DNA from: Methylomarinum sp. Ch1-1
GTDB taxonomy: Bacteria; Pseudomonadota; Gammaproteobacteria; Methylococcales; Methylomonadaceae
Length of the DNA stretch: 64,000 nucleotides
Assembly (NCBI RefSeq): GCF_030717995.2
Contig: NZ_CP157743.1
Coordinates: forward strand, 2,072,501 to 2,136,500
Direction: 5' to 3'
Positions within the stretch are counted from its first letter, which is position 1; each line of letters starts with the position of its first letter. The notes beneath the pieces were generated by a model, which was not told where the DNA came from, searched no databases, and was given only the letters and a program-made list of their open reading frames with translations. The position numbers and the translations under genes are program-made. Shown in pieces: positions 10,217 to 18,279 of this stretch.

Positions 10217-10741
10217 TCACAGCGTCAACCAAAAAAGCATTAAGGAAAAACCGGCGACGTAGGCTGACGTCAATTTGATTTGTTGAGCCTTGGTCAATGA
10301 ACGCCAATAAGCTATTTTGTGATTTTTATAGTGCAACCAAGCATCTGTAAAGCGTTTTTGCAGACGTCTAGGCAGCGCCGGCCAGCTGCGCGCAAGGCGA
10401 TAAGACAGATAGATAGCGCCCAGCAGCAAGGCGTTGATCATGATGATTTCGCTTTCGTGATGGCTGGTGTGAAATAAGTGTTCTAGCGCGATCTCGACGG
10501 AAAGTTCGATGACTTCGAGAAAAACATGGATCAGTTCGAACGCGACATGCAAGCTTTCCAGTAGAAAATCGGAAATGTCTTCGAAAAAAAGCAGAATAAA
10601 AAACAGTAAGGCAAAGCGGCGGCCGACTCTGGCGAGCATTTGCAGATCGCTTTCAGGACCAGGGTTATGCGGTTTTCTGGAAGTTAGTCGTTTTATCGAC
10701 AGGCGTAATTGATCAAGCAAGTCCGCTAGGGTGATAGCCAT
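10217..10741 (-). CDS. Small membrane protein of unknown function
   Basis: 174 residues and not a family I recognise. Three hydrophobic stretches are visible: near 40-58 (RRFALLFFILLFFEDISDFL), 97-115 (INALLLGAIYLSYRLA) and the very C-terminus (SAYVAGFSLMLFWLTL). Between the first two lies an acidic, histidine-containing segment (FLEVIELSVEIALEHLFHTSHHESE) that could be amphipathic or metal-binding. It stands alone, with about 450 bases free on the left and 530 on the right. The composition and a plausible ATG favour a real gene. Confidence 0.6.
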   Translation of the reverse strand: MAITLADLLDQLRLSIKRLTSRKPHNPGPESDLQMLARVGRRFALLFFILLFFEDISDFLLESLHVAFELIHVFLEVIELSVEIALEHLFHTSHHESEIIMINALLLGAIYLSYRLARSWPALPRRLQKRFTDAWLHYKNHKIAYWRSLTKAQQIKLTSAYVAGFSLMLFWLTL

Positions 10742-10917
10742 GGTTTTGTATAAAACAAATCTCTTTTAGATCAATTCTGCGCCTGGTGCTTTTATCCATG
10801 AGTATAGCTAATGGCGCCGGATTGCTTAAACGCTACATTGGATAGGGGATAATCGATTGGAAATATCTTTACAATTATATATTAAACATCAGTATCTTGT
10901 CAGCCGATAAATTTTAC

Positions 10918-11045
10918 CCCAGCAATTCTCATCAGTTTGAGCATTTTAGTGATGTTTAGGGCCTTGGGGTTGTGTTTGCCCGCCGACATCCTCGCCAAAC
11001 ACAACCCAAGCCCTCTTTGCTATCCAAATTGAGAATTGATCTGTA
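10918..11045. repeat. MITE-like palindromic remnant
   Basis: A 128-base stretch bounded by AGCAATTCTCA on the left and TGAGAATTGAT on the right, which are imperfect inverted repeats. In its centre a strong stem forms between TTGGGGTTGTGTTTG and CAAACACAACCCAAG. The same terminal motif TTGAGAATTGCTGG reappears just after the aldolase gene at about 25119. This looks like a miniature non-autonomous element. No target-site duplication is evident, so the call is tentative. Confidence 0.4.
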
Positions 11046-11277
11046 TTAGTGTCGACTAGATCTGACGCATCTCGTTAGAAAATAGAATTGAATCGATAGC
11101 TTATTATTCGAACATTTGAAACATATATATTGCAAAAGTAAAGTATCGACCCTATACTGAGTGGGCGTATTTAAAAATGGCTATATATAAACCATAGGTT
11201 ACCTGAAACAGCCGGCGGTAAGTTAATAGCCATTTATTTAAATGCCAATTCACACTAGTAACAACGGGAGTAAGTCA

Positions 11278-11646
11278 ATGACTGAATCACTTTATGACCA
11301 ACTTGGCGGTGAAGCAGCGGTTAATGCAGCGGTCGACATTTTTTATCGGCGGGTGCTGAATGATCATCGCATCAATCGTTTTTTCGACAATGTCGACATG
11401 GAGCAACAGGCGGCAAAGCAGAAAGCCTTTTTGACGATGGCGTTCGGAGGTCCCAATGATTATACCGGCGCCGATATGCGTCAGGCCCATGCTAAACTGG
11501 TCAACAACGGATTGGACGACAGCCATTTCGATGCCGTGATGGAGCATTTGACCGGTACTCTGGAAGAGCTGAATGTCCCTCAAAACCTGATCGATCAAGT
11601 CGCGGCGATTGCTGAAAGCACACGGGATGACGTGTTAGGTCGTTAA
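11278..11646 (+). CDS. Group I truncated haemoglobin
   Basis: A 122-residue 2-on-2 haemoglobin (TrHbN type). It begins MTESLYDQLGGEAAVNAAVD, keeps the B10 tyrosine (VDIFYRRVL), the phenylalanine-rich FFDNVDME turn, and the proximal histidine in MRQAHAKLV. Such proteins bind oxygen and nitric oxide and often detoxify NO in the cytoplasm. The ATG at 11278 has GGGAG eight bases ahead; an in-frame ATG at 11242 is less likely. The next gene, 83 bases downstream, encodes an electron-transfer reductase that could re-reduce its haem iron. Confidence 0.9.
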   Translation: MTESLYDQLGGEAAVNAAVDIFYRRVLNDHRINRFFDNVDMEQQAAKQKAFLTMAFGGPNDYTGADMRQAHAKLVNNGLDDSHFDAVMEHLTGTLEELNVPQNLIDQVAAIAESTRDDVLGR

Positions 11647-11672
11647 CAATCTTTATCGCGCCTTAAATAAAC

Positions 11673-11701
11673 GGGTTGGGTTAAGCCGCGCTAACTCAAC
11701 C
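11673..11701 (+). other. Intergenic hairpin between haemoglobin and reductase genes
   Basis: GGTTGGGTTA and TAACTCAACC pair over nine of ten positions around an eight-base loop. There is no T-run after it, so it is more likely an mRNA-stability or attenuating structure than a full terminator. Confidence 0.4.
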
Positions 11702-11729
11702 TACACGGCGCAAGCACTCTATATAATCA

Positions 11730-12719
11730 ATGATGACAGTCACGAAAATCAAAATTGACGAACAAACCCTATTGTGCCAGGTCGGTGAACCTTTACTGGA
11801 TGCATTGCTGCGCGAAAATATCGATGTGAGTCATGGCTGTCGCCAAGGCGCTTGTCAAAGCTGTATGTTAAGAAGTTTAAAAGGCAAACCGCCCGCCGAA
11901 GCGCAACATGGCTTGAAAGATGGCTTGAAGCAACAAAATTATTTTCTCGCCTGTCTGTGTTATCCGGAGCAGGATATGGAGATCGCTTACACCCACCACA
12001 GAGACTATGTTACTCACGCCACGGTGAAAGCGAAACAAATGCTCAATCCGGAAATCATGCAATTGGTCATCGAAACCGATGAAGAGCTGGATTATTACGC
12101 CGGCCAATTCGTCAACCTGAAACGCGACGACGGCCTGACCCGCAGTTATTCGATCTCCAATCACCGCATGCATGGACGGCAATTGAGTTTTCATGTCAGG
12201 CGCCTGATGGGCGGACAATTCAGTGAATGGGCGCATCAGGAATTGCAAATCGGGGACCGTCTGGCGGTATCCGAACCTCAGGGGCTGTGTTATTACCAGA
12301 GCGGCCAGCCGCAGCAAAACTTGCTGTTGATCGGAACGGGCAGCGGCCTGGCGCCGCTGGCGGGGATCATCAGCGAAGCGTTACATGACGGCCATCGGGG
12401 AGAGATTCATTTGTATCACGGCAGCAGCGATATGAACGGCCTGTATTGGTCGGAGGAGATGCGTTCTCTGCAGCAGCGGTATCAAAATTTTCATTATACG
12501 CCCTGTATATCACGAGGCGAGCCGCCAGCAGGCATCGCAAAAGGACGGGCGCATGAGATTGCTTTCAAGGACTGTTCGGCGCTGAAAGGCTGGCGCGTAT
12601 TCTTATGCGGGCATCCCGACATGGTGTCCTCGAGCAAGCGTCAGGCTTTTTTAGCGGGCGCTTCGATGGCCGATATATATGCCGATGCCTTCCATGTGGC
12701 TTCCAGCTCCGTGGATTAA
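11730..12719 (+). CDS. 2Fe-2S/FAD/NAD(P)H oxidoreductase
   Basis: A 329-residue cytoplasmic reductase of the class that includes the reductase of soluble methane monooxygenase and phenol hydroxylase. Residues 1-90 form a plant-type ferredoxin with the cluster ligands in CRQGACQSC plus LACLC further on. Residues 95-200 are the FAD domain (RSYSIS flavin motif near 143), and the rest is the NAD domain (LIGTGSGLAPLAG). It passes electrons from NAD(P)H through FAD to the cluster. Its place directly after the truncated haemoglobin gene suggests it reduces that protein. Alternatively it serves an oxygenase elsewhere. Confidence 0.88.
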   Translation: MMTVTKIKIDEQTLLCQVGEPLLDALLRENIDVSHGCRQGACQSCMLRSLKGKPPAEAQHGLKDGLKQQNYFLACLCYPEQDMEIAYTHHRDYVTHATVKAKQMLNPEIMQLVIETDEELDYYAGQFVNLKRDDGLTRSYSISNHRMHGRQLSFHVRRLMGGQFSEWAHQELQIGDRLAVSEPQGLCYYQSGQPQQNLLLIGTGSGLAPLAGIISEALHDGHRGEIHLYHGSSDMNGLYWSEEMRSLQQRYQNFHYTPCISRGEPPAGIAKGRAHEIAFKDCSALKGWRVFLCGHPDMVSSSKRQAFLAGASMADIYADAFHVASSSVD

Positions 12720-12737
12720 AGAACATCGATATATTCA

Positions 12738-12820
12738 ATAACCTGAGTTCGGGTTAAGGAAGCCGCCTGTATCAGGTCGCGCTTCCGGAAGACGCCGTTC
12801 ACCCAGCACCTAAATAAACG
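12738..12820. repeat. Copy of the ACCTGAGTTCGGGTTAAG repeat plus a TTCACCCAGCACC end
   Basis: The phrase ACCTGAGTTCGGGTTAAG followed by a GTATCAGGT and GCGCTTCC is shared with 17977-18030. It ends in GTTCACCCAGCACCTAAAT, the terminal repeat of the 73-base element at 34482-34554. This is a patchwork of at least two dispersed non-coding elements. Confidence 0.55.
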
Positions 12821-12828
12821 AAGATGAT

Positions 12829-14290
12829 TTATCGCATGCGACCGTAGGGTGGATTCGCCGCCAGGCAATCCGCCTGGATGCGCACAACGGCCAATTTGGC
12901 TCCCGGTGCGGTTTTTGGCGGCTTGTTTCGCGAAGCCGCCCTACGATGCGGTAGGGTGTGCTGACGATAGGAAGCGCACCGGTTTTTGATGCGCTTCACG
13001 CTGTTCGACACATCCGAAGTCAAGGCTACATTGGCATCGCAACCGTAGGGTGGATTCGCCGTCAGGCAATCCGCCTGGATACGCACAACGGCCAATTTGG
13101 CTCCCGGTGCGGTTTTTGGCGGCTTGTTTCGCGAAGCCGCCCTACGATGCGGTAGGGTGTGCTGACGATAGGAAGCGCACCGGTTTTTGATGCGCTTCAC
13201 GCTGTTCGACACATCCGAAGTCAAGGCTACATTGGCATCGCAACCGTAGGGTGGATTCGCCGCCAGGCAATCCGCCTGGATGCGCACAACGGCCAATTTG
13301 GCTCCCGGTGCGGTTTTTGGCGGCTTGCTTCGCGAAGCCGCTCTACGTTGGCGGATCCGCTGCGCTTGATCCACCTCACGGATGTGAGTAGGGTGTGCTG
13401 ACGATAGGAAGCGCACCGGTTTTTGATGCGCTTCACGCTGTTCAGCACATCCGAAGTCAAGGCTACATTGGCATCGCAACCGTAGGGTGGATTCGCCGTC
13501 AGGCAATCCGCCTGGATGCGCACAACGGCCAATTTGGCTCCCGGTGCGGTTTTTGGCGGCTTGCTTCGCGAAGCCGCCCTACGGGTTATATCGCAACCGG
13601 TGGATTCGCCGCCAGGCGTAGGGTGTGCATTTTATGCACCGAAAACACTTAACGAGATTCAAAAATGGTGCATGCAATGCATCCTACGCGAATTTGTGTG
13701 GCCCAAGACCGAATATCTTCGCCGTCAGGCAATCCGCCTGGATGCGCACAACGGCCAATTTTGTACCCGGCTCGAGGTTTGGTGGCTTGCTTCGCGAAGC
13801 CACCCTACGCGAAGCCGCCTTACAATGGCGGATCCGCTGCGCTTGATCCACCTCACGGATGTGAGTAGGGTGTGCTGACGATAGGAAGCGCACCTTGTTT
13901 CGATGCGCTTCACGCTGTTCGACACATCCGAAGTCAAGGCTACATTGGCATCGCAACCGTAGGGTGGATTCGCCGCCAGGCAATCCGCCTGGATACGCAC
14001 AACGGCCAATTTTGTACCCGGCTCGAGGTTTGGTGGCTTGGTGGCTTGCTTCGCGAAGCCACCCTACGCGAAGCCGCCTTACAATGGCGGATCCGCTACG
14101 CTTGATCCACCCTACGATGCGGTAGGGTGTGCTGACGATAGGAAGCGCACCGGATTTTTATGCGCTTCACGCCGTTCAGCACATCCGAAGGCAAGACGAT
14201 GCTTTGCGTAGGAGCGCCGCCCTCGGCGCGAAAAGAGCCATTCGGCCCGAGGGCGGGCCTCCTACGGGCAGACTTTTCCATGGTTTGACG
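12829..14290. repeat. Tandem array of ~200-235 bp hairpin-rich repeats
   Basis: About six full or partial units follow each other head to tail, beginning near 12830, 12960, 13160, 13397, 13725/13873 and 14124. Each unit carries three stem-loops: GAAGCGCA...TGCGCTTC, CAGGCAATCCGCCTG, and GGCGGCTTGCTTCGCGAAGC with its continuation. The first units are almost identical, so expansion is recent. Between about 13600 and 13720 the order is disturbed by an insertion containing GTGCATTTTATGCACC. The array ends in a GTAGGAGCGCCGCCCTCGGC hairpin. Long open frames cross it in several frames on both strands, as expected for tandem repeats without stops. I see no gene. Confidence 0.8.
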
Positions 14291-14484
14291 CCATAGAGAG
14301 CGCTTTAAGTTCAAGGCATAGCCTTCTCCAAATTATTGTAAACTTGAGATTCCAGAGCATCGCGATGAAAAAATTGATTATTTTTGTAAGTTAAGCTGAA
14401 ATTTTACGACCCATCGGTTAATGCGTTTTACACTCTTTATCGACACATGCGAGAGTGTGTCTTATTTCATTATTTGGAGCTCAT

Positions 14485-15531
14485 ATGACGGATACCGCCA
14501 TCAGTGAATCTGTAAAAAATTATTATGGTGAGGTGCTGAAATCCAATCAGGATTTGAAAACCAGCGCCTGTTGTACGTTGGATGCGATGCCTTGGCATTT
14601 GCGCCCGTTTCTGACCGATCTGCATCCGGAAGTGGTTTCCCGTTTCTACGGTTGCGGTTCGCCGTTGCCGCCGGCCTTGGAAGGTCAAACGGTACTGGAC
14701 TTGGGCTGCGGCTCCGGCCGCGATTGCTATCTGTTGTCGCGCCTGGTCGGTGAATCGGGTCGGGTGATCGGCGTCGACATGACGGAAGAACAGCTTGCCG
14801 TCGCCAAAAAACATTGCGACTGGCACGCCGAGCGCTATGGTTATGCGCGCTCCAATGTCGAATTTGTCCATGGTCAGATCGAAAATCTGGCCAGCGCCGG
14901 CATCGATGATAATTCCATCGATGTGGTCGTGTCTAATTGCGTGATCAACCTGTCGCCGGATAAACGCCAGGTGCTGACGGAAATCTTCCGGGTGCTGAAA
15001 CCCGGTGGCGAACTGTACTTTTCCGATGTCTACGCCGATCGGCGTATTTCTGAGGCGTTGAAATTGGATCCGGTGCTGTTGGGCGAATGTCTGGGCGGCG
15101 CGCTTTATTGGGAAGATTTCCGCCGCATCATGCAAGAGCTGGGTTGTCCAGATGTGCGCGTCGTCAAGGAAAATCCGATCAGCTTGGACGATCCGGAAGT
15201 GGCGGCCAAAATCGGCATGGTCAATTTTCGCTCGGTCACGGTCAGGGCCTTTAAGATGCCGTTGGAAGACCGCTGCGAGGACTTCGGCCAAGTCGCCATC
15301 TACAAAGGCACAATCGCCGAACATCCGCATGGCTTCGATTTGGACGATCATCATCACTTCGAAACAGGCCGGCCGCTACGCGTTTGCGGTAACACCGCCG
15401 ATATGCTGGGCTCCAGTCGATACGCCGAACATTTTGAACTGATCGGCGACAAATCCACGCATTTCGGCTTGTTCGACTGCGCGCCGCCCAATACCAGTCG
15501 TTCGCTGGATTCCGGCGCCGCTTGCTGCTGA
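14485..15531 (+). CDS. arsM: Arsenite methyltransferase, arsenosugar pathway
   Basis: SAM-dependent methyltransferase of 348 residues that methylates arsenite to methylated arsenicals. The SAM site is VLDLGCGSGRDCYLLSRLVG (about residue 72 on), followed by GVDMTEEQLAVA. The arsenic-binding cysteines are represented by TSACC near residue 31 and by the cysteines in VSNCVINL and LLGECLGGAL. SDVYADRR is a family signature. The protein ends in a CC pair. TGGAGC precedes the ATG at 14485, which is better than an in-frame start at 14455. It heads the four-gene arsenosugar operon, five bases before the next gene. Confidence 0.93.
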   Translation: MTDTAISESVKNYYGEVLKSNQDLKTSACCTLDAMPWHLRPFLTDLHPEVVSRFYGCGSPLPPALEGQTVLDLGCGSGRDCYLLSRLVGESGRVIGVDMTEEQLAVAKKHCDWHAERYGYARSNVEFVHGQIENLASAGIDDNSIDVVVSNCVINLSPDKRQVLTEIFRVLKPGGELYFSDVYADRRISEALKLDPVLLGECLGGALYWEDFRRIMQELGCPDVRVVKENPISLDDPEVAAKIGMVNFRSVTVRAFKMPLEDRCEDFGQVAIYKGTIAEHPHGFDLDDHHHFETGRPLRVCGNTADMLGSSRYAEHFELIGDKSTHFGLFDCAPPNTSRSLDSGAACC

Positions 15532-15536
15532 GTGCG

Positions 15537-16217
15537 ATGACGAACTTTAGTAAGCTCAGCATCGTCGTGCCGGTCGGACCCGATGATCAAGTCTGGCCTC
15601 AGTTGTTGAACGAATTGGCGGTATTCGGCAGCGAAGCGGAAATCATACTATCCGCCTGTCAGCCGCGGTCCGCCGATAGTGATCTGCCGAACAATGCAAA
15701 CTGGCTTTGCGGAGTGCCGGGCAGGGCGCATCAGCTCAATGCCGGCGCAAAGCAAGCGACGCGTGAGCTGGTCTGGTTCGTTCATGCCGATACCCGCCTT
15801 AGCGAAGACGTCGTCACAGCGGTAGGGGATTTCATCGCCAAAGGCGGGCAAATCCTGGGCTATTTCAGGCTGAGGTTTGCCGGCGACGGCCCTTGCTTGA
15901 CCCGCTTGAACGCCGCTGCGGCCAATCTGCGCTCGCGTTTTTTCGGTCTGCCGTTTGGCGATCAGGGCTTCATAATCCGGAAAACGCTGTTCGAACAGTT
16001 GCAGGGCTTTGATCAGGCCGTTAGCTTGGGTGAAGATCTGGATTTTGCCGTACGCGTTAAAGCCGCCGGTTTTTCACTGCGCGAACTGCCGGCCGTACTG
16101 GTGACCAGCGCCCGGCGCTATCAGCAGCAGGGCTGGCTGGCGACGACGGTGCGCCATATCTGTCTGACCTGGCAATTGAACCGACAGGCCAAACAGCGTT
16201 TGGAGAGCGTGCGATGA
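15537..16217 (+). CDS. Arsenosugar-cluster glycosyltransferase (TIGR04283 family)
   Basis: Family 2 glycosyltransferase of about 226 residues. The GT-A nucleotide-binding fold begins LSIVVPVGPDD, and ELVWFVHADTRLS supplies the DxD-like metal site. GLPFGDQGFIIRKTLFEQLQGF is characteristic of the TIGR04283 group. These enzymes accompany radical-SAM ArsS and are assigned by NCBI to arsenosugar biosynthesis. The ATG at 15537 lies five bases after the arsM stop. The next gene starts inside its stop codon (ATGA), so translation is coupled. Confidence 0.87.
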   Translation: MTNFSKLSIVVPVGPDDQVWPQLLNELAVFGSEAEIILSACQPRSADSDLPNNANWLCGVPGRAHQLNAGAKQATRELVWFVHADTRLSEDVVTAVGDFIAKGGQILGYFRLRFAGDGPCLTRLNAAAANLRSRFFGLPFGDQGFIIRKTLFEQLQGFDQAVSLGEDLDFAVRVKAAGFSLRELPAVLVTSARRYQQQGWLATTVRHICLTWQLNRQAKQRLESVR

Positions 16218-16888
16218 ACGGCGCGCTTGCCATCTTCGTCAAAACGCCGGGATGTTCACCGGTCAAGACGCGCCTGGCCGCTGAACTGGGGACAGAAGTG
16301 GCGGAATCCTTTCATTTGATGGCGTCGCGGGCCGTGACCGAGGTTGCGCAGGCCGCAGGCAAGCATAGCGCTTTGCAGTGTTATTACGCCGTGGCCGAGC
16401 AAGAGGCGCTGGATCATGCTTATTGGCAAGCCTTGCCTTGCTTGTGGCAGGGAGAGGGCGGTTTGGGTGAACGCATGGCTCATATTTATCAAACCTTGTT
16501 GCACCAGCATGATTTCGTCATGCTGGTGGGCGCCGATATCCCGCAGATGACTGCCTCGGAACTGCAGTCGGCTGCTGCATGGCTGACGGATCATGAACAG
16601 GCGCGTATGGCGTTCGGCCCCAGCGCCGACGGCGGTTTCTGGTTATTCGGAGGCAACTGCGCCGTTCCTTTAAAGATCTGGACGGAGGTCACTTACAGTG
16701 TTTCCGATACCGGCGTCCAATTCCATAATCGAATCGAAAAGCTGGGTCAGGTTCATCGCTTTGCGACTTTGATCGATGTCGATGAAGCGGAAGACCTGAG
16801 CGCCTTACGCCAGACTTTGTCGGCATGTTCCGAACCGTTGCCGGCGCAATTGGCGCTGAGCCGTTACTTGCAGTCTATCTCATCTTAA
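16214..16888 (+). CDS. Arsenosugar-cluster glycosyltransferase (TIGR04282 family)
   Basis: A 224-residue nucleotidyl/glycosyl transferase-like protein. It starts GALAIFVKTPGCSPVKTRLAA, the hallmark of the TIGR04282 group, and continues with VMLVGADIPQMTASEL and MAFGPSADGGFWLFG, which form the nucleotide-sugar pocket. It probably prepares or attaches the sugar in arsenosugar or arsenolipid assembly, together with the TIGR04283 partner whose stop codon overlaps its ATG. Exact chemistry for this subfamily is not settled. Confidence 0.87.
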   Translation: MNGALAIFVKTPGCSPVKTRLAAELGTEVAESFHLMASRAVTEVAQAAGKHSALQCYYAVAEQEALDHAYWQALPCLWQGEGGLGERMAHIYQTLLHQHDFVMLVGADIPQMTASELQSAAAWLTDHEQARMAFGPSADGGFWLFGGNCAVPLKIWTEVTYSVSDTGVQFHNRIEKLGQVHRFATLIDVDEAEDLSALRQTLSACSEPLPAQLALSRYLQSISS

Positions 16889-16897
16889 ATAAAACTT

Positions 16898-17851
16898 ATG
16901 CGCGACGTAAAACCTTTACTACTGAACACGGACTTCCCGAAAATTCAGCGCGGACGCTTGCAGACCCTGCAGATGAATCTCGGCTATCTCTGCAATTTGA
17001 GCTGCACACATTGCCATGTCAATGCCGGGCCGAAACGCACCGAATTGATGACGCGGGACACGATGCGTAACGCCTTGCAATTCGCCGAACGTTATCATCT
17101 GGAAATCCTCGATGTGACCGGCGGTTCGCCGGAAATGAATCCCGATTTCCGCTGGCTGGTTAAACAGGCGAAACAGCAGGGCTTGCGCGTTATGGATCGC
17201 TGTAATCCGACCATCTTGGTCGAGCCGGGCTATCAAGATACCGCCGAATTTTTGGCCGAGCAGCAGGTCGAGGTGATCGCCTCCTTGCCCTGTTATTTGG
17301 AAGACAATGTCGATGCCCAACGCGGCAAGGGGGTGTTCAAGGCCTCGATCGACGGACTACAGAAGCTTAATGCCTTGGGTTACGGACGTCCCGACAGCGG
17401 TCTGGTTTTGAACCTGGTGTTCAATCCGCAAGGGATTTCCTTGCCGCCGCCGCAACAGCAGTTGGAGCAGGCCTACCGGCAATTTTTACAAGGCCATTTC
17501 GAATTGCAATTTAACAATCTTTTCACGATCACCAACATGCCGATACAACGTTTCGGCGCGGTGTTGTTGGCGAAAGGCCAATTCGAAGAGTATATGACGG
17601 TGCTGAAACAAGCTTATCGGCCTGAGAATCTGGAACAGGTCATGTGCCGCAGCTTGCTGAGCGTGGATTGGCAGGGATATGTCTATGATTGCGATTTTAA
17701 CCAAATGCTGGAATTGCCGTTGATGGGCCGCCGCACCCATCTGCATGAATTGCTGGAACGGATGCCGGATGGGTTGCCGGTTGTCGTCGGCGAGCATTGC
17801 TACGGTTGCACGGCCGGACAAGGTTCGAGCTGCACCGGTGTATTGTCCTGA
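16898..17851 (+). CDS. arsS: Radical SAM arsenosugar biosynthesis protein ArsS
   Basis: A 317-residue radical SAM enzyme. The cluster motif is CNLSCTHCHV near residues 37-46, followed by the SAM-binding VTGGSPEMNP segment. The C-terminus carries HCYGCTAGQGSSCTGVLS, an extra cysteine-rich site. In several relatives a cysteine in this family is selenocysteine; here all positions are ordinary cysteines with no in-frame TGA. ArsS is proposed to transfer a deoxyadenosyl group from SAM to dimethylarsenite, giving the arsenosugar backbone. It closes the operon arsM-GT-GT-arsS. Confidence 0.92.
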   Translation: MRDVKPLLLNTDFPKIQRGRLQTLQMNLGYLCNLSCTHCHVNAGPKRTELMTRDTMRNALQFAERYHLEILDVTGGSPEMNPDFRWLVKQAKQQGLRVMDRCNPTILVEPGYQDTAEFLAEQQVEVIASLPCYLEDNVDAQRGKGVFKASIDGLQKLNALGYGRPDSGLVLNLVFNPQGISLPPPQQQLEQAYRQFLQGHFELQFNNLFTITNMPIQRFGAVLLAKGQFEEYMTVLKQAYRPENLEQVMCRSLLSVDWQGYVYDCDFNQMLELPLMGRRTHLHELLERMPDGLPVVVGEHCYGCTAGQGSSCTGVLS

Positions 17852-18279
17852 TTATTTTCGTGCCAGTCTCTTAACAGTTAACGGCGTCGCTGTTCAGCGA
17901 GAAACTGAACCCTCTATAGGCAGATGATTTGGGATTAATGATCTGCCGACCCCTCAGTGGTCAGTGCGCTAATAGTAACCTGAGTTCGGGTTAAGAAACT
18001 CGCCAGTATCAGGTAGCGCTTCCAGAACAAAAATCGGCCATGCCGCGCACACTTCTTCCAGAGCGACCCGGTGGATGCGCTCCGCTTATCCACCCTACGA
18101 ATGGGGGGTAGTTACATTGAATTACTTCACGCTTTTGGTGTCCTTTTAAATATTGCCGCAACAAGAAATAAAAAATCAGGGATTAGCGCATCTGTTCGTC
18201 CGCTATGACCAATATGGCATTGGTGAGTCATACGCGTTTTTTATTTTGTGCGGAGGTGTCGGACTTGATGAGGTGACTG
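17852..18279. repeat. Intergenic region with two dispersed repeats
   Basis: No gene. At 17977-18030 there is a second copy of the ACCTGAGTTCGGGTTAAG repeat. At about 18059-18102 lies half of the hairpin repeat seen at 7249-7325 (GGTGGATGCGCTCCGCTTAT and CCACCCTAC). The last 150 bases are AT-richer and presumably contain the promoter of the sulfite oxidase pair. Confidence 0.55.

Noticed and set aside
12829-13506. 225-residue minus-strand open frame, and several overlapping ones on both strands
   Set aside because: The translation is itself repetitive (the same KPPKTAPGAKLAVVRIQAD string recurs), because the frame crosses tandem hairpin repeats. There is no start signal or non-repeat part.
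14470-15357. 295-residue minus-strand open frame opposite arsM
   Set aside because: Shadow of arsM with histidine- and isoleucine-rich text typical of antisense frames.
16898-17851. Selenocysteine in ArsS
   Set aside because: Some relatives are selenoproteins, but no in-frame TGA occurs and the C-terminal motif has normal cysteines.
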